A stretch of DNA of 64,000 nt from Lytechinus variegatus (Eukaryota; Echinodermata; Echinoidea; Temnopleuroida; Toxopneustidae): positions 1,116,001 to 1,180,000 of the forward strand of contig NC_054752.1 of NCBI RefSeq assembly GCF_018143015.1, written 5' to 3'. Position numbers and translations under genes: made by a program. Shown in pieces: positions 1 through 11,999 of this stretch. Positions within the stretch are counted from its first letter, which is position 1; every line of letters starts with the position of its first letter. The notes under the pieces are model-generated. The model was given only the letters and a program-made list of their open reading frames with translations. It had not been told where the DNA came from and did not search any database.

Positions 1-228
1 TTCATCGTCAGTAAAAAAGTATTATTTCAAATGAAATCTGTCATCCCAACATAAGGGTGACAATTATTAGAAAACATTAAAAATATATATATATTTATAC
101 ATATTCACCGTAGTGATTTTCTCATTTAAAAAAAAATCCATTAAAAAATACATGTCCTTTAATCATGTATGTATAACGTATGCCAAATTATTTAAGATGT
201 AAATACTGCATAAAGATGAAATACATAC

Positions 229-890
229 CTTCTGTGACAGCTCCTCCAAGGTCAGCTCTCTTTCCTTTATCTGTTATACATTATACAGAAAAACAGAATG
301 GATTTAGCAAAATGATAGGTCATATGCAGCATGCCTGAAGGAAAGGGGGGTTACGATTTAATACTGAGAATATCCAGCATATCACATTGACAAAAAAACC
401 AATGGGCCATTTAGCCCACAAAATGTTCATTAAATGTTGATGCAAATAAAGTTTAGAGTGTTATTTTCATGCATACAATTTTGAAAAGTATTGAATAAGT
501 AGCACCCCCCCCAAAAAAAAAAAACAAGTCATGATAATAATACTTCATCTATGATAGTATGATATAAATATTGTATGTATAAAGATCAAATATATACCTT
601 CTGTAATATTTCCCTCTATGACAGCTGCAGCTCTCTCTCCCTTTTCTGTCAGAAATGGAGAAAAAACAGAATGATTGTATGTAGTAATCTGATAAATGGT
701 ATGCAGCATGCCTGGAGAGGGGGGGGGGGGTACATTTAAATACCAAGACTATCCAGCATATCACAATTAAAAAAAATACAGAGGGTCATCTAGCCCCCCA
801 AATGTTAACAGTTTGATACAAATACAGTTTAGAGTGTTGTTTTCATGCATGCAAGTTTGAAAATCATTGAAGAAGTAGCACCTCCAACAA
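229..890. repeat. Tandem duplication of a roughly 370-bp exon-plus-intron unit
   Basis: The segments about 229-520 and 598-880 are diverged direct copies. Both hold an exon beginning after a CAG acceptor, followed in genomic order by shared intron stretches such as GCATGCCTG, TATCCAGCATATCACA, TTTAGAGTGTT and TTTTCATGCATGCAA. Each copy carries one phase 1-1 mini-exon, so duplication keeps the frame. More copies may lie to the left of base 1. Confidence 0.75.
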
Positions 891-1248
891 AACAACACTA
901 CATCTATCTTCAATAGCTACAGTATTAATGGTTCAGTAAATTAAATAAATTTATAATAATCATCTTGACCTGACCAAACAAATACTGGTCTGCATAATGC
1001 TGGGTCATAAAGAAAATGATTTTCTCACCTCTTAGGAATTTCAAAGGAATATCGTCATCATCTTCATCCGAGTCCTCTCTCAAAATTTGTAGCACCTTGC
1101 CGTGCCATCTCTCCCTCCCCCATGGCATGACGACTGCATCTCCGACCCTCGGATGGCGACGATGAGGACATATAATGTCTTTATATTCAACTACGTTCTC
1201 TGATTGGTTCCTAAAACATCTAATCAGCAGCAGTGTGTCTGGCTCCAT
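229..1248 (-). CDS. 5' part of an unrecognised spliced gene (3 coding exons, continues past the left edge)
   Basis: Three exons join in frame on the minus strand: 1029-1248 (ATG at 1248, donor GTGAG), 598-645 and 229-270, each with AG/GT borders and all junctions in phase 1. The first exon encodes 73 residues beginning MEPDTLLLIRCF. It holds a compact segment rich in Gly, Trp and Val (PRVGDAVVMPWGRERWHGKV) and ends in an acidic stretch (EDSDEDDDD). That segment looks like a small Tudor- or SH3-like barrel of the kind found at the start of some BEN-type and chromatin proteins; this is inference from pattern only. Exons 2 and 3 encode 16- and 14-residue units of similar sequence (EKGERAAAVIEG / DKGKRADLGGAV), so they look like a tandem exon duplication. 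Possible acceptors for an upstream 5' UTR exon lie just before the ATG (near 1253-1258). The gene is cut by the window edge and its function is unknown. Confidence 0.6.
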
Positions 1249-1459
1249 GACTGTTACTGAATTTTTTATTAGGAAAATTGAAGGAAAAAAAACACAGAAA
1301 ATCTGTGAACAGTGAATGCAAACAAAATATGATGGCTTTCTCATAATCAGGTCAGAACCAGGTGATTATTCGTCTAGATCTGTAAGAACTAGATCTAGAC
1401 TTTCTAGTCTACCGACTACTGCATTTAAGTAAATGGTAGTAATATCTAGTAGTAGTAAC

Positions 1460-2009
1460 CAGGGGGAGGGGGCACTTCACTTGATGAGTGGATACCATGC
1501 TTGTCCATGGGGTTTCGAAAAGCACCCTAAACAAGTATTTTCCATGTTCTGACAATTGCACCCCTTAACAAGTATTGGCGTGTGAATCCATACCGTTATT
1601 AAGTATTGGAAACAAAAATGGTACCCTTGACAAGTATTCGCTTAATTTGACACCCTAAACAATTCCAGCACTCACAAACGTCTGCTTTAGATCTACCTTT
1701 ACCTACCATATTTTGGGTTTCGTATCGCCCCACCTCCCACGCCTCGCTCTAATCGGACCCTAAACACATAGTGTTGGCGCAATTGAAAGAGTACATTTTA
1801 GTGTTTTTATACCCTCACAAATTTGACCCGAAACACGTAGCTTTCCTAGCGAAATATATACCCTTATTTCAGTATTTTGGTGTTTTTCACCCTTACGATA
1901 CGTACGTAACGTGCCCAATCTCGAAAAAGATACCCTTTCTACATGTTTCTTTGGACACGCATGGTATCTCCACTCGTCAATGGAAGTGCTCCCCCCCCCC
2001 CCCCCCCGA
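1460..2009. mobile_element. Non-autonomous hAT-like element, about 550 bp
   Basis: The ends are imperfect inverted repeats: the left starts CAGGGGGAGGGGGCACTTC and runs through GAGTGGATACCATGC, the right has GCATGGTATCTCCACTCG and ends in a run of C. The 8 bases GTAGTAAC flank both sides (1452-1459 and 2010-2017), which fits an 8-bp target duplication, although the neighbourhood is rich in TAGTAG so chance is possible. The interior holds repeated ACCCTAAACAAGTATT-like motifs and no coding sequence. Confidence 0.6.
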
Positions 2010-2625
2010 GTAGTAACTAGACCCTTTACTATAGTAGGCCTATACCTTTTGTAGTCAAGAGATCAAGATTAACATAGAAAACTTTGAATCCCATGCATCA
2101 ACATACAAATTATAATAGTATCATTGAACAAAGTAACACTTTTTAAACAAATTAGACTTTGCACTTGGCCACTCAACACAACAAGAGACCCACAGCCAGC
2201 CAAGCACAGGCAAAATGACGCCCAAAATCATACAGGCACACAATGTCAGTAGGTCAAGATCTACTGAAGACGAGAGTTTGACATTTACCTTTCACAGCTA
2301 GTACTACTACTAGATCTAGTAGTAGTACTGCACATACAATGTAGTGATTATATAAGTGTCCTACTAGTAGTACATAGTAATATTAGCCTACTAACAATAA
2401 TATTAAACAGAAAACAGTATTGAAAATACAAACAATACACGAATTTCGACAAGTGGGACTTGAGATCTAAACAAACAAAAATATGGCGTAATTTCACGAT
2501 TTAACTTGTTTTGGGGGAATTGCCTTCATTGAAACACAGTGTGCCGGTTAAAATACTCGTAATGAACGATATTGTATAAAATGAAATTAAAATTTATATT
2601 GAAAAGCTGAATTTATCATGCTTAC

Positions 2626-2830
2626 CGGACGCTCTCCTTCTCCCGTTCGGAATTAGCGCCTTTCTGCCGGGCTGAATTTTAGCAAAGCCGGTTATCGTAT
2701 AAAGGCTGTAACGTGTGCGCATGCGCACGATCGCACTGCGCCCTTCTGCCGGGAAGTGATTTTGTCTTCCATCTGCTAGTGCCCTTTGATTATTGACCAT
2801 AACTTTAAAAATAAACATTTCCCAAAGCCG
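2626..2830 (-). promoter_or_regulatory. Putative promoter and non-coding first exon of the left-edge gene
   Basis: This is a GC-rich island in AT-rich surroundings. It holds a perfect NRF-1-type palindrome, GTGCGCATGCGCAC, at 2715-2728, and a consensus donor on the minus strand (CCG/GTAAGC) at 2626 that could splice to an acceptor just upstream of the ATG at 1248. The motif GCGCCCTTCTGCCGGG or a near copy occurs three times between about 2655 and 2940. No TATA box is evident. The link to the gene at 229-1248 is inferred from orientation and splice sites. Confidence 0.4.
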
Positions 2831-2944
2831 GGATTTTTTTTAAAATGTTGGTCTTTCCAAACCCTATCGATTTATGAAAAAAAATGAAAAGTGAAAATTT
2901 GGACGAAATTCCCTGCTAGCGCCCTTCTGCCGGGCATACGACGA

Positions 2945-3115
2945 TATATTATATTATTCAAACAATAAAAAAACAAAGAAATAGTGAATGAGGGACATCA
3001 TCGACTGTCTCATTTGCATGTCACCGAGTTGTGCATACCAATGTTTTGTTAAAAATAAAACGAAACTTTAAAATGTCATAACTTTCTTATGTTTTATATA
3101 AAACACATCTGTAGG
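2945..3115. mobile_element. Partial copy of the MITE-A family
   Basis: The stretch shares the block CATAACTTTCTTA, the GTCTCATTTGCAT motif and the AAATAGTGA motif with the full copies at 17280, 28063, 51477 and 54296. Only one arm is present. Confidence 0.6.
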
Positions 3116-6100
3116 ATTTGTTGTTGCTGTTATTGTCGATTGACACTTTTGTTGGCTATATTGACATGATTGATGACTCTTGAACATAGTGTAAGAACTT
3201 TGTGAAAGGAAACATAGATTTGGGTGAATTGAAAAAAAAAATGTTGAGTTTGATATGTAGATTGAGTAAAAGTGGATTTAATCCCTTTTACCATGTTTGC
3301 ATGTAAACTCTTCATAGGTGAAATACAACGAGGATGAATACATTTTATGCTATAGCTTTCATTATAACTAATAATTACAAACAAGAAAAATTATATCTGA
3401 ACATTATCGAGTCGCTGTTTATCTGGTTGACATATGCATCTATTTATATGGATATTTCCATGAAAATATGAAAGAACAATGACAACAAATCACTGTAAAG
3501 TATCGGTTGGTTTCTTTCAAAAAAAAAAATATTGAAGAACAAAATCATGCAAGGATTTAACGATAATACTGAAGGCTAGTGTATATGACAAACCATTTTC
3601 CTTACCTAAATCAAATATTGATATGCATCAGTTAAGTAAATATGTAGGGTAGACTCGTGTGGTCTAAATATTTTCACAAATAAAATATTTACGTTTATTG
3701 GCGCTAAATTCCGGAAGTCTAAATATTTTTACAATTAATAAATTTACGTTTATTGGCAATAAATTCCGGAATTCATTCCCCAAAGCTTGCATAGCTTTAA
3801 ACAAAAATTGATAAACATATTGCTTTCCAAACACAATAAGAGCAGGGCCCGCTGGGAGAACAGTTTCATTACTGAAGTGGCTTCCCTGCGTAAATATATT
3901 ATTTATCATTATCATTATTATTATTACATTTCATGGCAACAGTGATTGACTTGCATATAACCTCCTTCTCCTCCCCTTCTTTTTACTCTCACACATCAGA
4001 TTTTTTTCATTCTCGTTCATGTAAAATTGGTTGTGAAGACCATTCTTTCCATTCAGCTTGAACCCCCTCCTTTTAACATTTTTAAACAAAATCCTGCGTA
4101 TGCTAACTGATTCGTTCCATTGTAATTGTCTAATTATTGTATAGTCAGTCTAAACAGTGTCTTTGTTTTATTTTATGAAAAACATTAAAAAAAAACTAAT
4201 ATTTTTTCTATACATGTTCACCTTTTCAACTTCATATTGTAATCCGATTTTTTTATCATATATGTATTATGATGAGTTGTGAATGAAAACGAGAGTGGAA
4301 AAATAAATTCAAATCAAATCAAAATAATTAACATATTTCAATCTCTAGATGATTGAGATATTTGATTATGTCGCTACCTCCGACCAGTGGCATTGCTATA
4401 ATTTGTAGTTCTTCAGTTTCTACCGTTTTTGTTCCATTTTTTTCATATCTCCTCTCTCTCTCTCTCTTTCTCTTTCTTCCTTTTCTATCTCCCCATCCAT
4501 GTCTTTATCTTTCTCTCTCTCTCTCTCCCTCCTCCATCATTCTCTCAATTTCTTTCTCTATCTCACCATGCAATGCGACTTATTATTATTATTATTGAAT
4601 TCGAATAATCAGCGACTATCTGTAATGTTTCAGTAAAACGAAATAAGTATACAAAACTCTCTGTATATAAAATTGTATTCTAATTGTTACCACTTCCATT
4701 TCTCCTATTACTCTGAATACGTCACTAATTCAAAATCTCGATATCCTCAAGTCAAATTTATCCAATCCAATTCACTTACATCATAAATCCTTCCAATCCG
4801 CTTTCTCGTATACATGTACTATATCTTAAGCAAAATTTGAAACCTCAGCAGCTACTTATATTTGAAAATTTTCTGTTGATTCATATTAACCCCCAAAGTA
4901 TTAATGATAGTAGATTTTTTATGCTTTGTGTATTTTTATAATTCTATTTTGATACTGTTATGTTTAATGCTGTTTTTATGTAAAAGTTCTGTACAATTCA
5001 GCTCTTGCTGCGAACAGTCTTTGAATAAAATACCATTATTATTATTATTATTATAAATTTGTGTTTTAATCATCTAGACCTTTTGTAAATAATGTGATTA
5101 CTGATTTTTTCTGTAAAAACTTGAATACATATTTTTTACGCCTGTACTCAATTCAATTCAATAAAAAAATGTTTTATCGAAACATGCCTCGTACTCAAAG
5201 GCTGAAAGGCTTAATAAAACACGTTTTCAATTCGCAATAACGAAATGATACCTTGATCATATACACAAAGTCATATAAGCGCAATATAATTATTTTTGTA
5301 ATACATGGAAATTTATTGTTGAAAATAAAACTCATACATTTTTATTGTATTGAACATTATACATTATGAAGTACATAAATTATAATCACTAGTATACATT
5401 ATAGGGCTAATTTTACATGCATGAACATTTTCAAATAACAAAAGCAAGATTTTTAAAAAGTCCATTGCTTCTTTTGGTTAACATATTCAACACAAAGATG
5501 GGTGTGCCATCCAATGGACAATGGTCGACCCCACCCCACAATACACGAAGTCACTCTTGTCATTAAAATAAAGTGCTAGCTAGTCTCCTCTCCTTCAAGT
5601 CAGCCATTATAATCTTACATTCATTCATTGCCTTTTATACTTTATCTACTATTGTATTAGCTTTTAAAATGTACAGCCTTTTAATGCATTTTACTATGTG
5701 TTTTACTACGTAATATTGTGCCAACACAAACTTCTAAATGCGATTTTTCCTGCTCCGGCTGTATTTCCATGTGCGATTGTTACTATCGTGTTTGATCATC
5801 AAAGAAAGACCATTTTTGAAATTGAAATACATCCATCATTACATGGCAATTTTATGGAAATCATCCAAAAGGAAACGCACATTATTAAAAAGTAATGAGT
5901 TAGCTATTTACGTATGGTATAATAGTAGAGAAATTTAGGTTATATTACGCGCGTTACCATTTTTAATGGTCACAATTCCAGGCTGTTTTCCATCGCTGCA
6001 TATTACGGCTATCACGTGATATAAATTCATAGCTTCTTTATTCTCCTGACATGAGTAAAATAATTTATGTTACTTTTTTCAGCGCTAAATAACGATAAAA

Positions 6101-6518
6101 CTGAAATTAATCTGGAGCAACACAAAATTTGATCAATTGGATCACCGTAAGGTGTATGTCACAGAACGGATGCAATAATGGTAGGTGATAACGTCGAAAA
6201 TCATTATTGAGGAATGCAAATATGCCATAATAGAATGAAAATATATGGATAATGCACGGATCTAGCGTCAAAGAGCTTGATCTGCATGTTCATAACATCC
6301 ATATAATTTACAAAATCAAAGAAAAACTGTGTAAGCTGGTATAAAGATCGATTTCTTGATGTAATGTCAGAACATACCCACGACTAGGTTCGAATAAGTG
6401 AGTAAGCATATTGACAAAAATACAAACAAGCAAAAACAAGACCAGACAGAACAAAGAACTTAAATGAATCATGGGTATTTATAGGCCTAGAGCGTTTCTG
6501 AAAATGAAAACATACGAT
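3116..6518. other. AT-rich non-coding stretch with retroposon tails
   Basis: I see no credible gene. Around 3840-3925 lies a fragment ending in an ATT microsatellite, and around 4900-5056 another 3' end of LINE or SINE type (TTTGAATAAAATACC followed by ATT repeats). A CT-rich low-complexity run lies at 4447-4535. Confidence 0.5.
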
Positions 6519-6805
6519 ACACTGTTAGAAAAAATAAAAGAAGTTCCTGCAGCAGAGTCTCGAGAACACCTGTAATCTTACCGAATTGCGTAATAATCAT
6601 TCTGTAAATTCATAAAACAAGATTTTTTCTGCAATTTAACAGAACAGGTCTGTTTAAAAAGGGGAAAAGGGTGTTTTATTCAAGGAAATTTGTAAGATTC
6701 CATACATCAAATACCAATTTCCTGTAAGATTACGCAATTCGGTAAGATTACAGGTGTTCTCGAGACTCTGCTGCAGGAAATTCTTTTATTTTTTTCTAAC
6801 AGTGT
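6519..6805. mobile_element. MITE of 287 bp with about 77-bp terminal inverted repeats
   Basis: The left arm (from ACACTGTTAGAAAAAATAAA) and the right arm are nearly identical in inverted orientation, including TCCTGCAGCAGAGTCTCGAG. The triplet GAT flanks both sides (6516-6518, 6806-6808), suggesting a 3-bp target duplication of PIF/Harbinger type; with three bases this is weak. It lies just downstream of the TRIM-like gene's stop codon, possibly in its 3' UTR. Confidence 0.8.
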
Positions 6806-6881
6806 GATAAGACGCAGTAATAATTGCCCATCCTCGATCAGTATCGTTTGTTTGCTTGTTCGTGTTTCATTTGTTATTGTT

Positions 6882-8699
6882 TTAGAGGATAAATAGATTT
6901 TTGAATATGAGAATATTTTCCCCATCACATGCTACCATGTTCCCCGATGACGTCATTATCACACTAGATGCAACAAGATGACTGGATCCATACCGCAGAG
7001 TATTTGATAAAGGGAGTGATGCTACTCTTCTCTTCTTCATGTCACCCTCACACATCACCTGATCAATCACACACGTCTTGTACTCATCATTTGATGTTAC
7101 GACGTAGAGGTCGTCTGTCATACGATCAACACACACATTTAGGATGATATCACTGTGGGGGATATTCTTTTGGGTGCCCCCACTACCCCGTCTGTCAATG
7201 ATGAACGCTTTGCGATCTCTTGGCCATGGTTGAGCGATGATCTGACCTGATGACAGCACACCACGCATTGCTATCTTCTCTCTACACTTGATGGTATTGA
7301 TAATCTTACCGTCAACTGGGTTGATGACGTATATCTTAGACTGACCCGATTCAGCAGCGATGATCATCCCATCCTGGTCAGTTGCTACATGCACCCATGT
7401 GTCATTATGCATTGTGTTCCTTGGTATTGTGACGTCACTGATGTGATTCCACTGTCTGTCGTATATACTGATGCATCCGGGTAAACTGCGTCCTTTGCAA
7501 CCTTTGATGTATCTACCACATACTACCTTGTCATCATTCAGAGTTGCACATGAGAAAACCCATGATGTCTCACAGCCATTGATGACTCTCTGAGTGCCTT
7601 TGCTGGAAAGATCTAACATGTAGGTATGCCTATCAATTGTTGCATCTCTGACCATCGCCTTGTCTACACATCCAACGATGCGCGGGAATGTCAACTTATC
7701 TCTGACATTGATTGTATCGATGAGCTTCCACTCTCCATCATACCCAGCAATTCTTCCATCATGCTTCTCTCTCCCAACACCCTTCACAAACTTCACACCT
7801 GATACAACACGATTTATTTCTTTTACCTCACCCTCATTCAGCTGCTTCTTTAGTTCCTCACTCACTGATGCATGCACACGATGTCCATCTATTACAATAT
7901 TTTTATCGTCTTCAAGAGTTCTGTCCAGTGTCTCTTTTGCTTTCTCTGTTGATTTTGTGTCGTCTTGCCATGATTTCTCAAGCTCTCCAATCTTTCTCTC
8001 GATCTCTTGAGCGATCTTCTGAATGTCACCATGAAGAATGCTCTGTTTATCACTTATCAGTTGTCGTCTTTTTTCTGCATTTGAACAGTTTTCTTCATGC
8101 CGCTTCTTTCTTTCCTCATTGTTCCTTTTAATTTTATTCTGGATCCTTAAAATCTCCTCCTGGAGTTTTTGATTTCTCGCATCGATTTCCTTGTCGATTT
8201 TATCACCATATTCCTTTTCCCTGGCCCTGTCTCTTTCAAAAGCCTTTACGACTTCGGAATCAACTTCATTCACAATGGTTCGCAAATGTTCGTCGGCGGT
8301 TGGTCTACATTGACAAATCTGCTTTCCATAAACTCGACATAGTTCTAATTTGCCCATCGTCGTTTTCGTTAGGATGCAGAGATTTGCCTTGATTTCAAGG
8401 AGGGCGTCCTCTATATCCTGACGTATGCAGTGTTGCCCATGGTGATCTATCATCGCGCATGAAACACACAAAGCTTTATCGTGACTTTTGCAGTATAGAT
8501 CCATGATTTTATCGTGTTTTTCGCAATAAATAACAAGCCCACCTTTTCTTGCTATACCGATGCATTCTTTCTTCAAGGCACAGTCATGGCAAAGCTTCTT
8601 CTTCTCCTTCACGAAGAACGTCACATCAGTAAAAGATTCGCAGTCGACTTCTTCACAAACGACGCCCTCTATTGAGCCAAGACTGAATTTAGACGCCAT
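6882..8699 (-). CDS. TRIM-like B-box, coiled-coil, beta-propeller protein (605 aa, single exon)
   Basis: The frame runs from ATG at 8699 to TAA at 6882 without a break. I chose the MASKFSLGS start because the upstream in-frame extension is a Phe/Leu-rich stretch that does not look like protein of this family. Residues 37-46 hold a Cys cluster (CHDC...C), perhaps a degenerate first B-box. Residues 59-90 are a good B-box 2 with ligands C59, H62, C70, H73, C78, C81, H86/87 and H90. Residues about 100-330 are a Lys/Glu-rich coiled coil. The remainder has Trp/Asp-rich repeats, each near 45 residues, as in NHL or six-bladed propellers (for example WVHVATDQDGMIIAAE). There is no N-terminal RING, so ubiquitin ligase activity of its own is unlikely. 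TRIM relatives act in innate immunity and RNA regulation in the cytoplasm; the role here is unknown. Intronless expanded TRIM-like genes are typical of sea urchins (from memory). Confidence 0.85.
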   Translation of the reverse strand: MASKFSLGSIEGVVCEEVDCESFTDVTFFVKEKKKLCHDCALKKECIGIARKGGLVIYCEKHDKIMDLYCKSHDKALCVSCAMIDHHGQHCIRQDIEDALLEIKANLCILTKTTMGKLELCRVYGKQICQCRPTADEHLRTIVNEVDSEVVKAFERDRAREKEYGDKIDKEIDARNQKLQEEILRIQNKIKRNNEERKKRHEENCSNAEKRRQLISDKQSILHGDIQKIAQEIERKIGELEKSWQDDTKSTEKAKETLDRTLEDDKNIVIDGHRVHASVSEELKKQLNEGEVKEINRVVSGVKFVKGVGREKHDGRIAGYDGEWKLIDTINVRDKLTFPRIVGCVDKAMVRDATIDRHTYMLDLSSKGTQRVINGCETSWVFSCATLNDDKVVCGRYIKGCKGRSLPGCISIYDRQWNHISDVTIPRNTMHNDTWVHVATDQDGMIIAAESGQSKIYVINPVDGKIINTIKCREKIAMRGVLSSGQIIAQPWPRDRKAFIIDRRGSGGTQKNIPHSDIILNVCVDRMTDDLYVVTSNDEYKTCVIDQVMCEGDMKKRRVASLPLSNTLRYGSSHLVASSVIMTSSGNMVACDGENILIFKNLFIL

Positions 8700-8859
8700 G
8701 TTGAACTGCTTGCCGAAAAAGAAGAAGACAAGAGTAAAATGTGTATGAAAATGAAGCTCTAGGGAACAAATGCAGGAATTGAGACAAAATGGGAGAATAT
8801 ATAGCAAAAAAGGCAAGGAGGTGAGAAATGTAAAAAAGAAAGGCTTGGTTGGCATGGTT

Positions 8860-10860
8860 GGTCGGCACTGACTTTATTCACAATGAAATAATTCAGAATA
8901 CAAAATTACTGAGAAGGAAAGATATAACAATAATTTTTTTTATACTTTGCCGTAATATTTTAACAAAATACTAAATATCATAACAAAATGGAAATAAAAT
9001 TGTAGGGATGTCTTGTTCTTCCTCAGGGTCTATGGGGATTGGTTGAAGGCAAGATAGATTTAGTAAAACCCAGGGGCGGATCTAAGATTTTCCAAAGGGA
9101 GGGGGCAAGAGTGGATAAAAGGCCATGATGGGAGAGACAAACGGAGAGACAAACAGAGGCCGAGAGTGGAAGATAGAAAAGAGGGGGGGGGGGGGGGTTC
9201 GTACCAAAGCATTCCGTATTTTCAACTCGATCTTCCTTCTCCATTGGCCCCACTATTGTTTAATATCTTAAAACGTTTACCATCTAAAAACTATACAAGA
9301 ACAAATTTATTCTTTTATAAAAATGGTGAAATCTGGCCATAGTAATGCTCTTTATATAGGCCTACCGCAATACACATCTTGCTTCTGTGTATAAAAAATG
9401 CCATTAAATAAATCGTAGCTACACAAGATAACATCATCACACACACTTTCCTTACCTTTGTAAGTCACAAATAAAGCCGAGCTGAATTTAATAAATTCTC
9501 CGCGATAATAATGATTTGTTAGAGGAAAATTCGTGTAATGGTAAAACATGCACGTGAATTACTCGAAAAAAAGATGTACAGCGATTAGTTGCTTGTGCAA
9601 ATGAACTTCAACTAGTGATGTTTTAGAAACATACTAGTATTCAGAAATGACTCATTTTGCATGTATGACATTTGCCAAAGAAATTTGACGAGCAAATAAA
9701 AATGGAAGGCGTCGCTTTACTCAATGAATTTCAATTCAATTAAATGTTATTCAACCATAAAACTAAGTATATTTACAAAATCACAAAACAAATTAAAATG
9801 CAAAGTTATGGTTTTGGACCACAAGTAAAGGAAATGTGGATTGTTTAAACAATAGCGTGTGTTTTTTTGTTGTTGTAATCTTTACCCATTGCATGTGACT
9901 GTGTTCTTTTATTTGGTTGTTGGTTGTTCCTTTATGTTTTAAAAGAATACCCTATTTGGTGATTATTATTCATCTAGAACACATTATTTCTGTATTTTTA
10001 ACGAAATATCATAAGAATATTACTCTGATATTAGTATTCATAACCCCATGATGCATAAATTTCTTGTGAATTTATATGATTCATTCAATCTTACAATAAC
10101 TATATAGATCTACCCAACTCATGATGAGGAAATAAACGTTATTGGCGTTGAACCCCATAGCGATGGACAGGAAGGGAATCTCCCAGTGTTTTTTTTTTTA
10201 TTTACAGTAGCCATCACAATGTTTGTTAGATCATTGTTACGTTGACACTGCAATGACTACACATGATGCTGAGAGTAGGTACCATGAAGGAATTAACGTG
10301 ACGAAGTTAAAATGAGAGTTGACAACATCACCTAACATAAATTTGTAATCACTTTGTAATTCAGAAGACCATCAAATATCTTTCCAAGCGTTTTTTTTTG
10401 CTCGTTCGCCGGTCGACCGAGCAAAGAATACTCCGAAACTCGTTATAGCGGTAAATCTTGAGCAAGTAAAAAAAAATAGTTCAAATGATACTCCATGCAT
10501 GAGACTTTTCAGCAGCAGTTACAGTCCTATAGTTCATATAAATGCTTCCTAAAATTCCTAGATCATTGTCTCATAATTTTTAAATGTAGTATTTACCCAT
10601 TGCATGTGTGCTCTTTTGTTTGGTTGTTGGTTGTTCCTTTATCTGTTTTAAAAGAATATTTTACTCTGTTTCTGTATATGACGTCGATACGTGTCAGGGA
10701 AGGGCGGCGGGGGGGGGTCCCTGATATAACCGGATTTAATCACATAATGTGGCGTGCCCTGAGGGTTACGTCTTCCGGATGATGATGTTAAAGGACGGTG
10801 TGTGCCTGTAACATAGAGTTATATAAAAAGTTTAGTACGTATTTAACTCTATGGCCTGTA
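8860..10860. other. Non-coding stretch with a hAT-like end and a dispersed duplication
   Basis: At 9072 a hAT-like terminus (CAGGGGCGGATCTAAG) leads into a G-rich track ending near 9200; its partner end was not found. A roughly 65-bp block containing TTTGGTTGTTGGTTGTTCC occurs twice in direct orientation, at about 9886-9955 and 10591-10662. The rest is AT-rich with no recognisable gene. Confidence 0.45.
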
Positions 10861-10864
10861 ATCA

Positions 10865-10985
10865 AAGCTATGTGGGGGAGTTACAGATGTAGAGGTTCGA
10901 AGTTCGAGCCCTGGACACGTCTTTCGGATGGTGACGTTAAAGGTCGGTCCCAGACGTAAATAATCATATCTGATTGATACACGTC
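10865..10985 (+). repeat. SINE 3' half
   Basis: It contains a box B-like GGTTCGAAGTTCGAG followed by TCTTTCGGATGGTGACGTTAAAG and the tail AATCATATCTGATTGATACA. The same tail is tandemly repeated at 12000-12740, so the two were probably one unit before the LINE fragment landed between them. Confidence 0.5.
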
Positions 10986-11999
10986 GATATTGTTCCTTGC
11001 TGTCATCAACGATGCTTGTGAAAGTGACCATCTATTACACTGGAAGTATGTAGATGATATGAGTATCATTAACACAAGATTTGCGTATGAATCCCCGGAG
11101 CTCACTGTGAATGCCTTACGGAAGTTACAAGATTGGTCCCACCTTAACGGAATGACCCTCAACCCAGTCAAATGTGAAGCAATGCAAATATGTTTCATGA
11201 AGTCGCCTCCTGAGCCCCCAGTGTTCAGAATTAATGGCCAGTCATTGAAAACTTTGGACACTGTTTAAGTTCTTGGAGTGAGACTTCAAAGTGATCTTAA
11301 GTGACAGTGTCATGTAGACTACATGCTCCAGCGAGCGAATGGGAGAATGTACATGATCAGGATATTGAGGAGCCACGGTCTTTGTGTGGATGATCTGTGT
11401 ACAATCTACGTTGGTTACTTAAGACCCCTCCTGGAATATGCGTACCCTGTGTGGAGCGGCGGACTCACAAAACAACAGATTGCTTCCCTAGAACGAATTC
11501 AGAGGAGAACTGTAAGAATTATTCTAGTTCCCCGCTTCACATCATATGATATGCACTAGAATCACTCCACTTAAAGTCTCTTGCAGATCGAAGGAAAGAT
11601 TTATGTCTTTCCTTTGCACAGAAACTGGAAAAGAATGAAAGACTATCACACCTGATCCCTAAGCCGAAGGATGTCGGCAGAACCCTAAGAAACAGTAGGG
11701 TCAGGCAACAATTGAAATGTAGGACTCAAAGACTTCGACAAAGTGCCATCCCTTACCTTATTGACTTATTGAATTCTATGTAAATGCCTTTAGATAATTA
11801 CTTTTTCAACACCAAACTGAGCTTAGATTTTTTTTTCTCTCTCTCTGTCGTTTTAATCTTTTTCATGTTCATAACAACTGCATTATAGCACGTTTGCCAA
11901 TCGTTCTATGTATCAATTAATGTATATGAGTTCTCACAGAGTTTTTTTTAACTTGCCAAGTCTTCCGGAATTCAAATACATCTGTTAGCCGTCCTACAA
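10986..11999 (+). pseudogene. LINE fragment: end of reverse transcriptase plus C-terminal region and 3' UTR
   Basis: The plus strand encodes the last part of a non-LTR reverse transcriptase. The catalytic motif YVDD (within WKYVDDMSI) sits at 11047-11058, followed by a Leu/Lys-rich thumb segment (LRKLQDW...LNPVKCEAM). Further on comes the conserved C-terminal block (ANGRMYMIRILRSHGL, then YLRPLLEYAYPVWSGGL and LERIQRRTVRII). A last in-frame piece ends SAIPYLIDLLNSM with TAA near 11783. The layout matches CR1/L2/Jockey-type LINEs. The reading frame is interrupted at 11266 (stop), shifts before 11323, and stops again at about 11557, so it is dead. It is strongly 5'-truncated, with no endonuclease domain, as is usual for LINE copies. 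Confidence 0.85.

Noticed and set aside
4353-4598. Ser/Leu/Pro-rich 81-residue open frame
   Set aside because: It is a CT-rich low-complexity run followed by an ATT tail.
8700-8855. 52-residue N-terminal extension of the TRIM-like protein
   Set aside because: It is Phe/Leu-rich from a pyrimidine tract and precedes a better start at 8699.
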